From Microbacterium terregens (GTDB lineage: Bacteria > Actinomycetota > Actinomycetes > Actinomycetales > Microbacteriaceae): a DNA stretch of 64,000 bases. The notes below the pieces were generated by a model, which saw only the letters and a program-made list of their open reading frames with translations, was not told the DNA's origin and did not search any database. This document shows, one piece after another, positions 7,958 through 16,177 of this stretch (the first letter of the stretch is position 1; each line of letters starts with the position of its first letter). The stretch is from the NCBI RefSeq assembly GCF_039534975.1, contig NZ_BAAAWH010000001.1:62001-126000 (forward strand). Direction: 5' to 3'. The position numbers and the translations under genes were made by a program.

Positions 7958-9085
7958 TCAGTCGTGGCGGATGCCGCCACGGATGTTGCGGCCCTCGAGG
8001 AGGTCGATATAGCCCTGCTCGATGTCCTCGAGGGAGTAGAACCCCGAGATGAGCTCGTCGAGCTTGAGCTGACCCGCCTGATACATGGCGTACTGGCGAG
8101 GAATGTCGGCCCGCGGGTTGCTCGAGCCGTAGATGGCGCCCTGGATGCGCTTCTGATAGCGGGTGATGTCCAGCACCGGCACCGGGATGCTGGTCTCCGA
8201 CGCCGGAGCGATGCCGGTCACGACCACGGTTCCGGCCTTGCGGATCGCGTAGAAGGCGTCCGCGACGTCCTGGCCCGAGACCACGCCCACCGTGACGATC
8301 GCCCGGTCGGCGCCCTGTCCGTTGGTGATGCTCTGGGCGAACTCGGTGGCCTCGGCGATCGTCGCGAACGCATGCGTCGCGCCCACCTCGAGCGCCTTCT
8401 GACGCTTGAACTCGACGGGGTCGACGGCGATGATCGCGGTCGCCCCGGCGTGCTTTGCGCCCTGGACGGCGTTGATGCCGACACCGCCGACGCCCATGAT
8501 GATGATCGTGTCCCCGGGGCGCGTCTCGGCGGAGTAGACAGCCGATCCCCAGCCGGTGCCGACTCCGCAGCCCAGGAGCCAGAGCTTGTCCAGCGGGGCA
8601 TCGGAGGGGAGCTTCACCGCGGAGTTGACATCCACGACGGTGTGGCCGGCGAACGTGCCGAGACCGCACATCTGGCTGACCGGCGTGCCGTCCGGAAGCG
8701 ACACGCGGTAGCTGTCGATGTCCGTGAAGCGGCTGCCCCGCATCAGGAACGCGCCGAGGTCGCAGAGGTTCGTCATTCCCTCGTTGCACCAGCGGCACTT
8801 GCCGCAGCTGGCGATGAACGAGAACACGACCTTGTCGCCGACTTCCCAGCCTGGGGTGTTCGGACCGACCTCCTGGACGATCCCGGTGCCCTCATGGCCG
8901 GCGACCATCGGGAGTGTGCCGGCGGTGCTGTCACCGGTGACGAGGTGGTAGTCGGAGTGGCAGAGACCGCTGACGACCATCTTCACCAGGATCTCTCCCT
9001 GACGCGGGTCGTCGAGCTCGACGTCGACGACCTCGAACGTGCCGGGCTGCTCGCGGATGATCGCAGCTCGAGTCTTGGTTGGCAT
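7958..9085 (-). CDS. NDMA-dependent-type zinc alcohol dehydrogenase
   Basis: A 375-residue MDR dehydrogenase resembling the Rxyl_3153/mycofactocin-associated NDMA-dependent group: GLCHSD with Cys42, GHEGTG with His64-Glu65, structural zinc Cys94, 97, 100 and 108, a GVGTGWGSAVY segment, and GVGGVGINAVQG for nucleotide binding. Members of this group hold NAD tightly and need an external acceptor. No mycofactocin gene is present in the window, so acceptor use is not shown. ATG at 9085 is preceded by AAAGGAG; an upstream in-frame extension would run into the promoter region. Divergent from the ABC importer. Confidence 0.82.
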   Translation of the reverse strand: MPTKTRAAIIREQPGTFEVVDVELDDPRQGEILVKMVVSGLCHSDYHLVTGDSTAGTLPMVAGHEGTGIVQEVGPNTPGWEVGDKVVFSFIASCGKCRWCNEGMTNLCDLGAFLMRGSRFTDIDSYRVSLPDGTPVSQMCGLGTFAGHTVVDVNSAVKLPSDAPLDKLWLLGCGVGTGWGSAVYSAETRPGDTIIIMGVGGVGINAVQGAKHAGATAIIAVDPVEFKRQKALEVGATHAFATIAEATEFAQSITNGQGADRAIVTVGVVSGQDVADAFYAIRKAGTVVVTGIAPASETSIPVPVLDITRYQKRIQGAIYGSSNPRADIPRQYAMYQAGQLKLDELISGFYSLEDIEQGYIDLLEGRNIRGGIRHD

Positions 9086-9202
9086 GGTCTCTCCTTTGAA
9101 ACGATGTGCCGGCCGCAGCGCTCTGACGAGCGGATGGACCGGCGGTGCGCGGGTAAGCCTATGTATGCCCGCCCCGGAAAGGCAAGGCATTTGTACCGCA
9201 CA

Positions 9203-9218
9203 GCGTACGTCGGTACGC
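9203..9218. promoter_or_regulatory. 6-4-6 inverted repeat, candidate operator
   Basis: GCGTAC-GTCG-GTACGC is a perfect dyad in the 207-bp region between the divergent NDMA-type alcohol dehydrogenase and the ABC substrate-binding gene. Its 6-4-6 layout matches the dyad at 15293-15308 next to the iclR-like gene, so both could be targets of that regulator; this is inference. Confidence 0.45.
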
Positions 9219-9292
9219 ATTGTGGCGCGAAATGCTAGACAACGGTCACTCGATCTGTCACGATCGCAGTGAAACTGGCAACGGAGGCAGTC

Positions 9293-10291
9293 ATGGCAAA
9301 ATTCACCCGACCCCTGCTCGGCGCAATCGGACTGATCGCGGCGGTCGCACTGACCGCGTGCAGCTCAGCGGCACCGGCAACCACTGAGACCGCGGCCGCA
9401 GACACGCCCGTCGAGATCCAGCCGCTCGTGGCCGGCGTCATCCCGGTCACCGACATAGGCCCCGTGTACATGGCGCAGCAGAACGGCGTCTTCGAGGAGA
9501 ACGGCTTCGACCTGACCCTCCAGCCGGCCGGCTCGTCGGCCGAGATCATCCAGGCCATGCAGTCCGGCCAGGTGCAGATCGGCTACGGCGGCACCACCGG
9601 CGTCTTCCAGGCAGTCGAGAACGGCATCGACCTCGTGATCATCGCCGCCGCGAGCGCCACCCCCGACGATCCCGAGAACGGCATCAACGACCTTCTGGTC
9701 GTGGCCGACAGCCCGCTCAAGTCCGCCAAGGATCTCGAAGGCAAGAAGGTCGCCGTCAACGCCCCCGGCGGCTACACCCAGCTCCTCGCCGACATCGCCA
9801 TCAAGGCGGACGGCGGCGACCCCAGCAAGGTCGAGTACGTGCAGATGGGTGTCCCGGACCAGCCGGCGGCGCTCGAGAGCGGCGCGATCGACTCCTTCGT
9901 CGCCGGTGAGCCGTTCGGCACGCTCGGGCGCGAAGACAAGGGCTTCAAGACCCTCGCCAACCCGTTCGTGGAGCTCTCGGACCACGCCGTCGTGGCGGGC
10001 GTCTGGTACGCCATCCGCGCCGAGGTCGAGAAGAACCCCGAGTACTACGCCAAGGTCGCCGAGACGATCGACGCTGCGAACGCGTACGCGCTGGATAACG
10101 ACGAGGAGCTGCGCGAGAACATCGCCGCGTTCACGAAGATCGATCCGGCACTGGCCGCACGCATCCGGCTCGGCTCGTACGGCAAGCTCCCCCTGACCGT
10201 GGAGAACCTGCAGCCGATCGCGGACTGGTCGCTCGAACTCGGGTACATCAAGAAGCCGGTCGACTTCGACACCCTCATCTGGGAGCCGTGA
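9293..10291 (+). CDS. ABC transporter substrate-binding lipoprotein (NitT/TauT/SsuA type)
   Basis: A 332-residue periplasmic-binding-type lipoprotein. The signal sequence ends in a lipobox LTAC with Cys23, so the mature protein is membrane anchored. The body shows features of the NMT1/SsuA family: VYMAQQNGVFEENGFDL, ALQSGQ-like QAMQSGQVQIGYGG and a GKKVAVN strand. I chose ATG 9293 (GGAGG 5 bases upstream) over a GTG at 9269. It overlaps the following permease by GTGA. Relatives bind sulfonates, nitrate, pyrimidine precursors or aromatic acids; the acyl-CoA ligase nearby favours a carboxylate, by inference. Confidence 0.87.
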   Translation: MAKFTRPLLGAIGLIAAVALTACSSAAPATTETAAADTPVEIQPLVAGVIPVTDIGPVYMAQQNGVFEENGFDLTLQPAGSSAEIIQAMQSGQVQIGYGGTTGVFQAVENGIDLVIIAAASATPDDPENGINDLLVVADSPLKSAKDLEGKKVAVNAPGGYTQLLADIAIKADGGDPSKVEYVQMGVPDQPAALESGAIDSFVAGEPFGTLGREDKGFKTLANPFVELSDHAVVAGVWYAIRAEVEKNPEYYAKVAETIDAANAYALDNDEELRENIAAFTKIDPALAARIRLGSYGKLPLTVENLQPIADWSLELGYIKKPVDFDTLIWEP

Positions 10292-11115
10292 CCGCGGTAC
10301 AGGAGCGCCCCCGCCTGACGTTCAGCCGGACCCGCTGGTCGACCCCGGTCCTCGGCACTGTGGGCGTGCTCGCCTTCATCGCCATCTGGGAACTCGCGTC
10401 CCGCCTGAGCATCGTCAATCCGGACTATCTCCCACCCTTCTCCGTAGTCTTCGCCGAGGTCTTCCAGGTCGTCGGCGGAGAACAGCTGCGGGGCGAGTTC
10501 TGGGAAGCGCTGGGCATGACGATGTTCGGGTGGGCGGTGGGGCTCGCGCTCTCCCTGGTTCTGGGCGTCGTGCTCGGCGTGATCCTCGGCTCCAGCCGCT
10601 GGATCCGCGAGTACACCCACTCGACCATCGAGTTCCTTCGACCGATCCCCTCGGTCGGCCTCATCCCGATCGCGATCGTCATCTTCGGGGTGCGCCCCTC
10701 GGCGACGATCTTCGTGATCGTCTGGGCCTGCTTCTGGGTGATCCTCATCCACGTCATCGCCGGTGTCACCGATGTCGATCCCGTCGCGGACGCGACCGCC
10801 CGCAGCTACGGACTCGGACCGCTCGATCGCGCACGCTACGTCGTATGGCCCACCGTCCTGCCGTACCTGATGACGGGGGTGCGCTTGTCCGGCACGATCG
10901 CACTGGTGGTCGCGATCACCATCGAGATCGTCGTCGGCGCACCGGGCATCGGAAAGATGATCGCCACCTACCAGTCCGCCGGCAACGTCACCGTCGTGTT
11001 CGCGATCGCCCTGCTCGCGGGTGTCCTGGGTCTCGTGATCAACCTGCTCCTGCGAACCCTGGAGAACGCCGTGCTCGCCTGGCACCCGTCGATGCGGGCG
11101 GAGGTGGTGGCATGA
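10288..11115 (+). CDS. ABC transporter permease (SsuC/TauC-like), first subunit
   Basis: A 275-residue integral membrane protein with about six transmembrane segments, beginning VLGTVGVLAFIAIWELASRL. The EAA loop that docks on the ATPase is visible around DATARSYGLGPLDRARYVVWPTVLPYLMTG. It starts with a GTG overlapping the binding-protein stop and ends in ATGA overlap with a second permease, so the importer uses a heterodimeric permease, less common for this family, where one permease gene is usual. Confidence 0.86.
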   Translation: MTAVQERPRLTFSRTRWSTPVLGTVGVLAFIAIWELASRLSIVNPDYLPPFSVVFAEVFQVVGGEQLRGEFWEALGMTMFGWAVGLALSLVLGVVLGVILGSSRWIREYTHSTIEFLRPIPSVGLIPIAIVIFGVRPSATIFVIVWACFWVILIHVIAGVTDVDPVADATARSYGLGPLDRARYVVWPTVLPYLMTGVRLSGTIALVVAITIEIVVGAPGIGKMIATYQSAGNVTVVFAIALLAGVLGLVINLLLRTLENAVLAWHPSMRAEVVA

Positions 11116-11888
11116 GAGCGGTGAAGATCGCCTCCGCCGCGCTCGCCCTGCCGATCCTCATCGTCCTGGTGTGGTGGCTGGCAACGCTGAACGAGACCAA
11201 CCCGTTCGTGCCCAAGCCCGGACAGCTGATCAGCGACCTGTTCACGGTCTGGGTGGGACCGCTTCTGGGCGAGGAAGTCCTGCCGTCGATCTACCGACTC
11301 GGCGTCGGCCTCGGCGGTGCGATCGTGGTCGGCATCCTGCTGGGCCTGCTGATCGGCTCCAACCGGTTCGCCCGCAAGCTCACCGGCCCGATCTTCGAGT
11401 TCATCCGCGCCGTGCCGCCTCCCGTCCTGCTGCCGGTGCTGCTGCTCATCCTCGGCATCGACGACCGCTCGAAGATCTTCCTGATCTTCCTCGGTTGCCT
11501 CTGGCCGATCCTGCTGAACACGATCGACGGCGTCCGATCCGTGGACGCGGTTCTGGCCGACACGACACGCACCTACGGAATGCGCGGCTGGTCACGGCTG
11601 CGGTACTTCGTCCTGCCGGCGGCCACGCCGCGGATCATGACCGGCATCCGTCTGGCGCTGCCGATCGCGATCATCCTGATGGTCGTCTCGGAGATGTACG
11701 CGGCGCTGGATGGCCTCGGCTACCGCATCATGCTGTTCAAGCAGACCTTCCAGATGGGCCCCATGTGGGCAGGCATCGTCATCATCGGACTGATCGGCAT
11801 CCTGATCGCCGTGCTTTTCCGCCTGGTCGACCGCAGGGTGCTGGCCTGGTACTACGGACAACGAGAGGTGGAATCCCGTGAGTCGTGA
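11112..11888 (+). CDS. ABC transporter permease (SsuC/TauC-like), second subunit
   Basis: A 258-residue membrane protein paralogous to the preceding permease, with an initial helix LALPILIVLVWWLA and an EAA-type loop DTTRTYGMRGWSRLRYFVLPAATPRIMTG. ATG at 11112 overlaps the previous stop (ATGA), so translation is coupled. The gene extends 11 bp into the ATPase gene. The two permeases are diverged in sequence, consistent with a heterodimer rather than a recent duplication. Confidence 0.86.
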   Translation: MRAVKIASAALALPILIVLVWWLATLNETNPFVPKPGQLISDLFTVWVGPLLGEEVLPSIYRLGVGLGGAIVVGILLGLLIGSNRFARKLTGPIFEFIRAVPPPVLLPVLLLILGIDDRSKIFLIFLGCLWPILLNTIDGVRSVDAVLADTTRTYGMRGWSRLRYFVLPAATPRIMTGIRLALPIAIILMVVSEMYAALDGLGYRIMLFKQTFQMGPMWAGIVIIGLIGILIAVLFRLVDRRVLAWYYGQREVESRES

Positions 11889-12735
11889 ATCACCGGCGCC
11901 CGTGACGGGCGGGGCATTGCTGTCCGTCCGCGGACTGCAGAAGATCTATGCGACACCCGGCGGCGCGGTCGAGGCCGTGCGCGACCTCACCTTCGACCTG
12001 CACAAGGGCGAGTTCGTCTGCCTGGTAGGGCCGTCCGGCTCCGGCAAGACGACGCTGCTGAAGTGCATCTCGGGCCTCATGGCGCCGACGGCCGGAACCG
12101 TCACGCTGGACGGCACGATCGTCGACGGCCCGCCACGCAACATGGCCCTGGTGTTCCAGGAGTACGGCCGGTCGCTGTACCCGTGGATGCGCGTCGCCGA
12201 GAACGTGGAACTGCCGCTCAAGGCGGCCGGCGTACCGAAGGCGGAGCGCCAGGAGCGGGTGCGCGAAGCCCTCGAGGCGGTCGGGCTCTCGCATGTCCCC
12301 AAGTCCTATCCGTGGCAGCTGTCGGGCGGCATGCAGCAGCGCGTCGCGATCGCGCGCGCCGTCGCCTACCGACCTGAGGTCCTCCTCATGGACGAGCCGT
12401 TCGCGGCCGTCGACGCGCAGACCCGCGCCGATCTGGAAGACCTCATCCGCTCGGTGTGGAAGAAGCTCGGCCTGACCGTCTTGTTCGTCACCCACGACAT
12501 CGACGAGTCGGTCTATCTCGGCGGGCGCGTCATCATCCTCTCGTCGTCGCCGACCGTCATCCTCGAGGACCTCACCGTCGACCTGCCACTGGAGCGCGAT
12601 CAGCTCGAGACCCGCTCGGATCCACGCTTCGTGGAGCTGCGCCACCACGTCTACGAGCAGATCCAGCTCGCCAAGACGTACACCGGCGACACCGAGGGAA
12701 TCCGGACGCTCAAGGCCTCCTCCCCCGCGCTCTGA
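11878..12735 (+). CDS. ABC transporter ATP-binding protein (SsuB/TauB-like)
   Basis: A 285-residue ATPase. Walker A GPSGSGKTT, Q-loop in VFQEYGRSLYPW, signature LSGGMQQR, Walker B VLLMDEPF and the H-loop FVTHD are all intact. It powers the importer formed with the preceding lipoprotein and two permeases. GTG 11878 lies inside the end of the second permease gene and is preceded by GAGAGGTGG. The complete four-gene operon is intact and uninterrupted. Confidence 0.88.
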   Translation: MSRESPAPVTGGALLSVRGLQKIYATPGGAVEAVRDLTFDLHKGEFVCLVGPSGSGKTTLLKCISGLMAPTAGTVTLDGTIVDGPPRNMALVFQEYGRSLYPWMRVAENVELPLKAAGVPKAERQERVREALEAVGLSHVPKSYPWQLSGGMQQRVAIARAVAYRPEVLLMDEPFAAVDAQTRADLEDLIRSVWKKLGLTVLFVTHDIDESVYLGGRVIILSSSPTVILEDLTVDLPLERDQLETRSDPRFVELRHHVYEQIQLAKTYTGDTEGIRTLKASSPAL

Positions 12736-12786
12736 CCGGGTCGACACCTCCCCGACCTGCCGACCCGAACGGAACCCCTCCCCGCC

Positions 12787-13764
12787 ATGAAGTACACGAC
12801 GCTCGGCGCGAGCGACCTGCGCATCTCCCGCATCATCCTGGGCTGCATGAGCTACGGCGAGCCCGGACGCGGTGCTCACGGCTGGTCCCTGGGGCTGGAA
12901 GACTCCCGCCCGTTCTTCCGAGACGCCGTCGAGGCCGGCATCACCGTCTTCGACACCGCGAACGTGTACTCGCTGGGTTCGAGCGAGGAGATCACCGGGC
13001 AGCTCCTGCGAGAGTTCACCTCGCGCGATCAGGTCATCATCGCGACGAAGCTCGGGATGCCGATGGGTCCTGGCCCGGATGACGCGGGACTGACCCGGAG
13101 CGCGATCCAGACGCAGGTCGAGGCATCGCTGCGGCGCCTGGGCACCGACTACATCGACCTGTACCAGATCCACCGTCTTGACCACCGCACCCCGGTCGAG
13201 GAGACGATGGAGGCCCTTCACGGCCTGGTGGTCTCGGGCAAGGTCCGCGCCATCGGCGCGTCGTCGATGCACGCCTGGCAGTTCGCGAAGATGCAGTACA
13301 CGGCCGACCTGAACGGCTGGACCCGCTTCGTCTCCATGCAGGACCAGTACAACCTGCTCATGCGCGAGGAGGAGCGGGAGATGCACCCGTTCTGTCTGGA
13401 CCAAGGCGTGGGCGTCATTCCCTGGAGCCCGCTCGCGCGTGGTCGCCTCACGCGCGATCACGGTGCGCCCAGCCCCCGCCTCGATCTCGATGAGACCGGC
13501 TCGCGCCTCTACCTCCAGGACGAGGAGTCCGACCGGGCGATCGCGGCAGCGGTGGGTGCGATCGCGGACGAACGTCAGGCGTCCCGGGCGCAGATCGCCC
13601 TCGCGTGGCACTTCGCCAAGCCCGCGGTCTCTGCCCCGATCATCGGCGCCACCAAGCCCAGCCACCTGCACGATGCGATCGCCGCGCTGGAGATCGAGCT
13701 CACGGCCGACGAGGTGCAGCGGCTCGAGGCGCCCTACCGACCCCGCAGGCCCGAAGGCTTCTGA
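12787..13764 (+). CDS. aldo/keto reductase
   Basis: A 325-residue TIM-barrel oxidoreductase of the AKR superfamily. Catalytic tetrad elements are seen: Asp and Tyr in FDTANVYSLGSSEE, Lys in IIATKLG, His in LYQIHRLD. NADPH-binding residues lie in the C-terminal APIIGATKPSHL. It follows the ABC ATPase by 51 bp on the same strand but lacks a clear Shine-Dalgarno site (the leader is CCCTCCCCGCC), so its translation may be weak or coupled. It may reduce or oxidise a carbonyl/alcohol in the same pathway. Substrate unknown. Confidence 0.83.
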   Translation: MKYTTLGASDLRISRIILGCMSYGEPGRGAHGWSLGLEDSRPFFRDAVEAGITVFDTANVYSLGSSEEITGQLLREFTSRDQVIIATKLGMPMGPGPDDAGLTRSAIQTQVEASLRRLGTDYIDLYQIHRLDHRTPVEETMEALHGLVVSGKVRAIGASSMHAWQFAKMQYTADLNGWTRFVSMQDQYNLLMREEEREMHPFCLDQGVGVIPWSPLARGRLTRDHGAPSPRLDLDETGSRLYLQDEESDRAIAAAVGAIADERQASRAQIALAWHFAKPAVSAPIIGATKPSHLHDAIAALEIELTADEVQRLEAPYRPRRPEGF

Positions 13765-13778
13765 GGCTCAGTTCAGGC

Positions 13779-13807
13779 GGGGTCGCCGGCCGAGGCCGGG
13801 TGACCCC
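13779..13807. terminator. bidirectional hairpin between convergent genes
   Basis: GGGGTC-GCC-GGCC pairs with GGCC-GGGT-GACCCC, a strong GC hairpin in the 64-bp gap between the aldo/keto reductase and the aldehyde dehydrogenase. There is no U-tract, as is common in actinobacteria. Confidence 0.55.
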
Positions 13808-13828
13808 GTCGCGGGACGCGCGAACCCG

Positions 13829-15268
13829 TCACCGCCAGATGGACTTGATCTCCTGGAAATTGCCGACCGCCTCGGGGCCGAACTCCCGGCCGAGACCGGA
13901 GTCCTTGTAGCCGCCGTACGGCTGGTTGAGGTCGGGACGGTATCCGTTCAGCCCGATCGAGCCGGTGCGGATGCGCCGTGCCACGTCGAGCACCGCATCG
14001 GGGTCGCCGTACACGGCGCCGGCGAGTCCGTACCGCGAATCGCTGGCGATGCGGACGGCATCATCGACGTCGTCGTAGGCGAGCAGGGTGATCACCGGTC
14101 CGAAGACCTCTTCCTGCGCGATCTGGCTGTCCAGGGCCGCACCCGTGACGATCGTCGGCGCGACGTAGTAGCCCTCGTCCGGCAGCGTGGTGTCCCCGGC
14201 CAGGATGGTTGCGCCCGCTGTCCGGGCCGCCTCCACCATGCCGGTCACGCGGTCGTAGATGCGCCGCGACACGAGCGGGCCGAGCTCGGTCGACTCATCG
14301 AGCGGATCGCCGACCCGAAGGTCGCGGGCCAGGTCCACCAGGCGGTCGCGGACGGTGTCGTACAGGCTGTGCGGCGCGAGCACGCGAGCCATGAGGGCGC
14401 ACGTCTGCCCGGTGTTGTCGAAAGCGGCGTTGCGCAGGCTCTGGAAGGTCGCATCCAGATCGGCCGATTCGAGCACGATGGCGGCGGACTTGCCGCCGAG
14501 CTCGAGCGTGACCGGGACGAGACGGCGTCCCGCGACCGAGGCGATCTGGCGGCCGGCTTCGGATGACCCGGTGAACGCCACCTTGTCCACTCCCGGGTGC
14601 GCCACCAGCGCCTGGCCGGTCTCACGGCCGCCGGGGACGATGTTGATCACGCCGGGCGGCATCCCGATGGCGAGGCTGGCGTCGGCGAGGTTGAAGATGT
14701 CGAGAGGAGTCTCGGCGGCGGGCTTGATCACGACCGTGCACCCGGCCGCGAGCGCCGGGGCGAGCTTGAGCGTGGTGGATGCCTGGGGGTGGTTCCAGGG
14801 GACGATGAGCGCGGCGACGCCGAGCGGCTCGCGCCGGACGATGGAGGTGCCGGGGCGACTCACGTTCGCGCGGACCTCCTCGACATCCGTCTCGCGCGCG
14901 ACCTTCGCGTAATAGCGCAGGTGACTGACCGGGCGGATGCCGCCCCACGGGCGCGAGAGCGCGACGGGCTGGCCGATCTCGGCGGTGATCAGCGCGGAGG
15001 TCTCCGCCCCGCGCCGCTCGAGCTCATCGGCGAGGCGATCCATCCAGTCGGCGCGCTCCGCCGAGCTCAACTGCGGCCATGGACCGTGGTCGAAGGCCTC
15101 GCGGGCGGCGCGGACCGCGCGGTCGACATCCTCCGCCGACCCGTCGGGCGCGCGGCCGACTTCGCTGTAGTCCACCGGACTTTCCACGACCACCTGGGCG
15201 CTCGTAGAGGGGCTGACCCACTCGCCACCGACAAAGATTCGATCCCGCGACACCGCCATTGACGTCAT
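13829..15268 (-). CDS. NAD(P)-dependent aldehyde dehydrogenase
   Basis: A 479-residue ALDH-fold enzyme. PWNHPQ, the nucleotide-binding strand VAFTGSSEAG, the general base region TLELGGKS and the catalytic Cys in NTGQTCALMARV are all present; the length is typical. It oxidises an aldehyde to the acid, fitting downstream of the alcohol dehydrogenases. I chose ATG 15268 because a -10-like TAGGCT ends 7 bases upstream, giving a leaderless transcript; ATG 15259 is possible. It lies downstream of the iclR-like gene on the same strand. Confidence 0.86.
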   Translation of the reverse strand: MTSMAVSRDRIFVGGEWVSPSTSAQVVVESPVDYSEVGRAPDGSAEDVDRAVRAAREAFDHGPWPQLSSAERADWMDRLADELERRGAETSALITAEIGQPVALSRPWGGIRPVSHLRYYAKVARETDVEEVRANVSRPGTSIVRREPLGVAALIVPWNHPQASTTLKLAPALAAGCTVVIKPAAETPLDIFNLADASLAIGMPPGVINIVPGGRETGQALVAHPGVDKVAFTGSSEAGRQIASVAGRRLVPVTLELGGKSAAIVLESADLDATFQSLRNAAFDNTGQTCALMARVLAPHSLYDTVRDRLVDLARDLRVGDPLDESTELGPLVSRRIYDRVTGMVEAARTAGATILAGDTTLPDEGYYVAPTIVTGAALDSQIAQEEVFGPVITLLAYDDVDDAVRIASDSRYGLAGAVYGDPDAVLDVARRIRTGSIGLNGYRPDLNQPYGGYKDSGLGREFGPEAVGNFQEIKSIWR

Positions 15269-15275
15269 GGGCGAG

Positions 15276-15281
15276 AGCCTA
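15276..15281 (-). promoter_or_regulatory. leaderless -10 element for aldehyde dehydrogenase
   Basis: TAGGCT followed by 7 bases and the ATG; no Shine-Dalgarno site is present. Confidence 0.45.
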
Positions 15282-15292
15282 GCATCGATGGC

Positions 15293-15308
15293 TATACCCA
15301 TAGGTATA
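15293..15308. promoter_or_regulatory. 6-4-6 inverted repeat, candidate IclR operator
   Basis: TATACC-CATA-GGTATA is a perfect dyad in the 60-bp gap between the iclR-like gene and the aldehyde dehydrogenase, 12-27 bp upstream of the putative -10. The position suits direct control of the dehydrogenase by the neighbouring regulator. Confidence 0.5.
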
Positions 15309-15328
15309 TCTCGAATGGATGCCGGAGC

Positions 15329-16126
15329 TCAGCTGTTCGATCCGTCGAAGCCCGCGGCATCCAGCGCTCGAGAGATGGAGGCGGCGGTGAGGCGAACCAG
15401 GTGGATCATGTTCTTGCCGTCGGCATCCTTCTCGGTCAGCGCGAGCGAGACGGCGGCGATCACCATTCCGTCCGCACCGCGCACCGGGGCGGCCACACCG
15501 ATGTGGACGTTGTCGATCTGCCGGTCACTGACCGCGTAGCCGGTGCGCACGATGTCGGCGAGCACCCGCTCCAGCACGGCGCGATCCGTGTAGGTGCGCG
15601 ACGTGTACGGCTCGAGGTCGCCCGAGAGCACCTGCTCCTGCACCTCCTCGGGAGCGTGAGCCAGCAGCACCTGACCGATGGCCGTGGCGTGCATCGGATA
15701 GCGCCCGCCCACGAGCGGCCGTCGCGTGGGGCGGCGAGGACTCTGGAAGCGTTCGATCGAGACCAGCTCGAGACCCTCGCGGATCGCGAGGTGCGATGCG
15801 TAGCCGGTCGTCTCGTAGAGGTCCTGGATGTACGGTCGCGCCAACCGCTGCAGCCCGACCGCACGCGGCGCGAGCGAGGCGACCTCCCACAGGCGAAGGC
15901 CGACTCGGTACTTGCTCTCGCCGTCCCGCTCCAACGCGCCCCACTCGGTGAGGCGCTGGACGATCCGGTAGCAGGTCGCGATCGGCAGGCCGGTCCGCCG
16001 GCTGATGTCCGAGAGGGACTGTCGGATGCGGCCGCCCTGGAAGGTCCCGAGAATCGCGAACGCGCGATCGATCACCGAGCGCGACGGACCGCCTTCATCC
16101 TGGTCCGCCTGCTGCTCCGCTGTCAC
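15329..16126 (-). CDS. IclR family transcriptional regulator
   Basis: A 265-residue regulator. The N-terminal winged helix reads SVIDRAFAILGTF then SLSDISRRTGLPIATCYRIVQRL; the C-terminal effector domain has PMHATAIGQVLLA and DRQIDNVHIGVAAPV. IclR proteins bind small organic acids and control adjacent catabolic genes. GTG 16126 is the only good start and has weak ribosome-binding sequence (GGAACC). Located between the acyl-CoA/ABC/ALDH locus and the arginine genes; the dyad just downstream points to the ALDH gene as a target. Confidence 0.88.
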   Translation of the reverse strand: MTAEQQADQDEGGPSRSVIDRAFAILGTFQGGRIRQSLSDISRRTGLPIATCYRIVQRLTEWGALERDGESKYRVGLRLWEVASLAPRAVGLQRLARPYIQDLYETTGYASHLAIREGLELVSIERFQSPRRPTRRPLVGGRYPMHATAIGQVLLAHAPEEVQEQVLSGDLEPYTSRTYTDRAVLERVLADIVRTGYAVSDRQIDNVHIGVAAPVRGADGMVIAAVSLALTEKDADGKNMIHLVRLTAASISRALDAAGFDGSNS

Positions 16127-16177
16127 GGTTCCATTATCGTCCCGGCGACGCGCCCGCCCGCGCCGGAGCAGCCGGCC

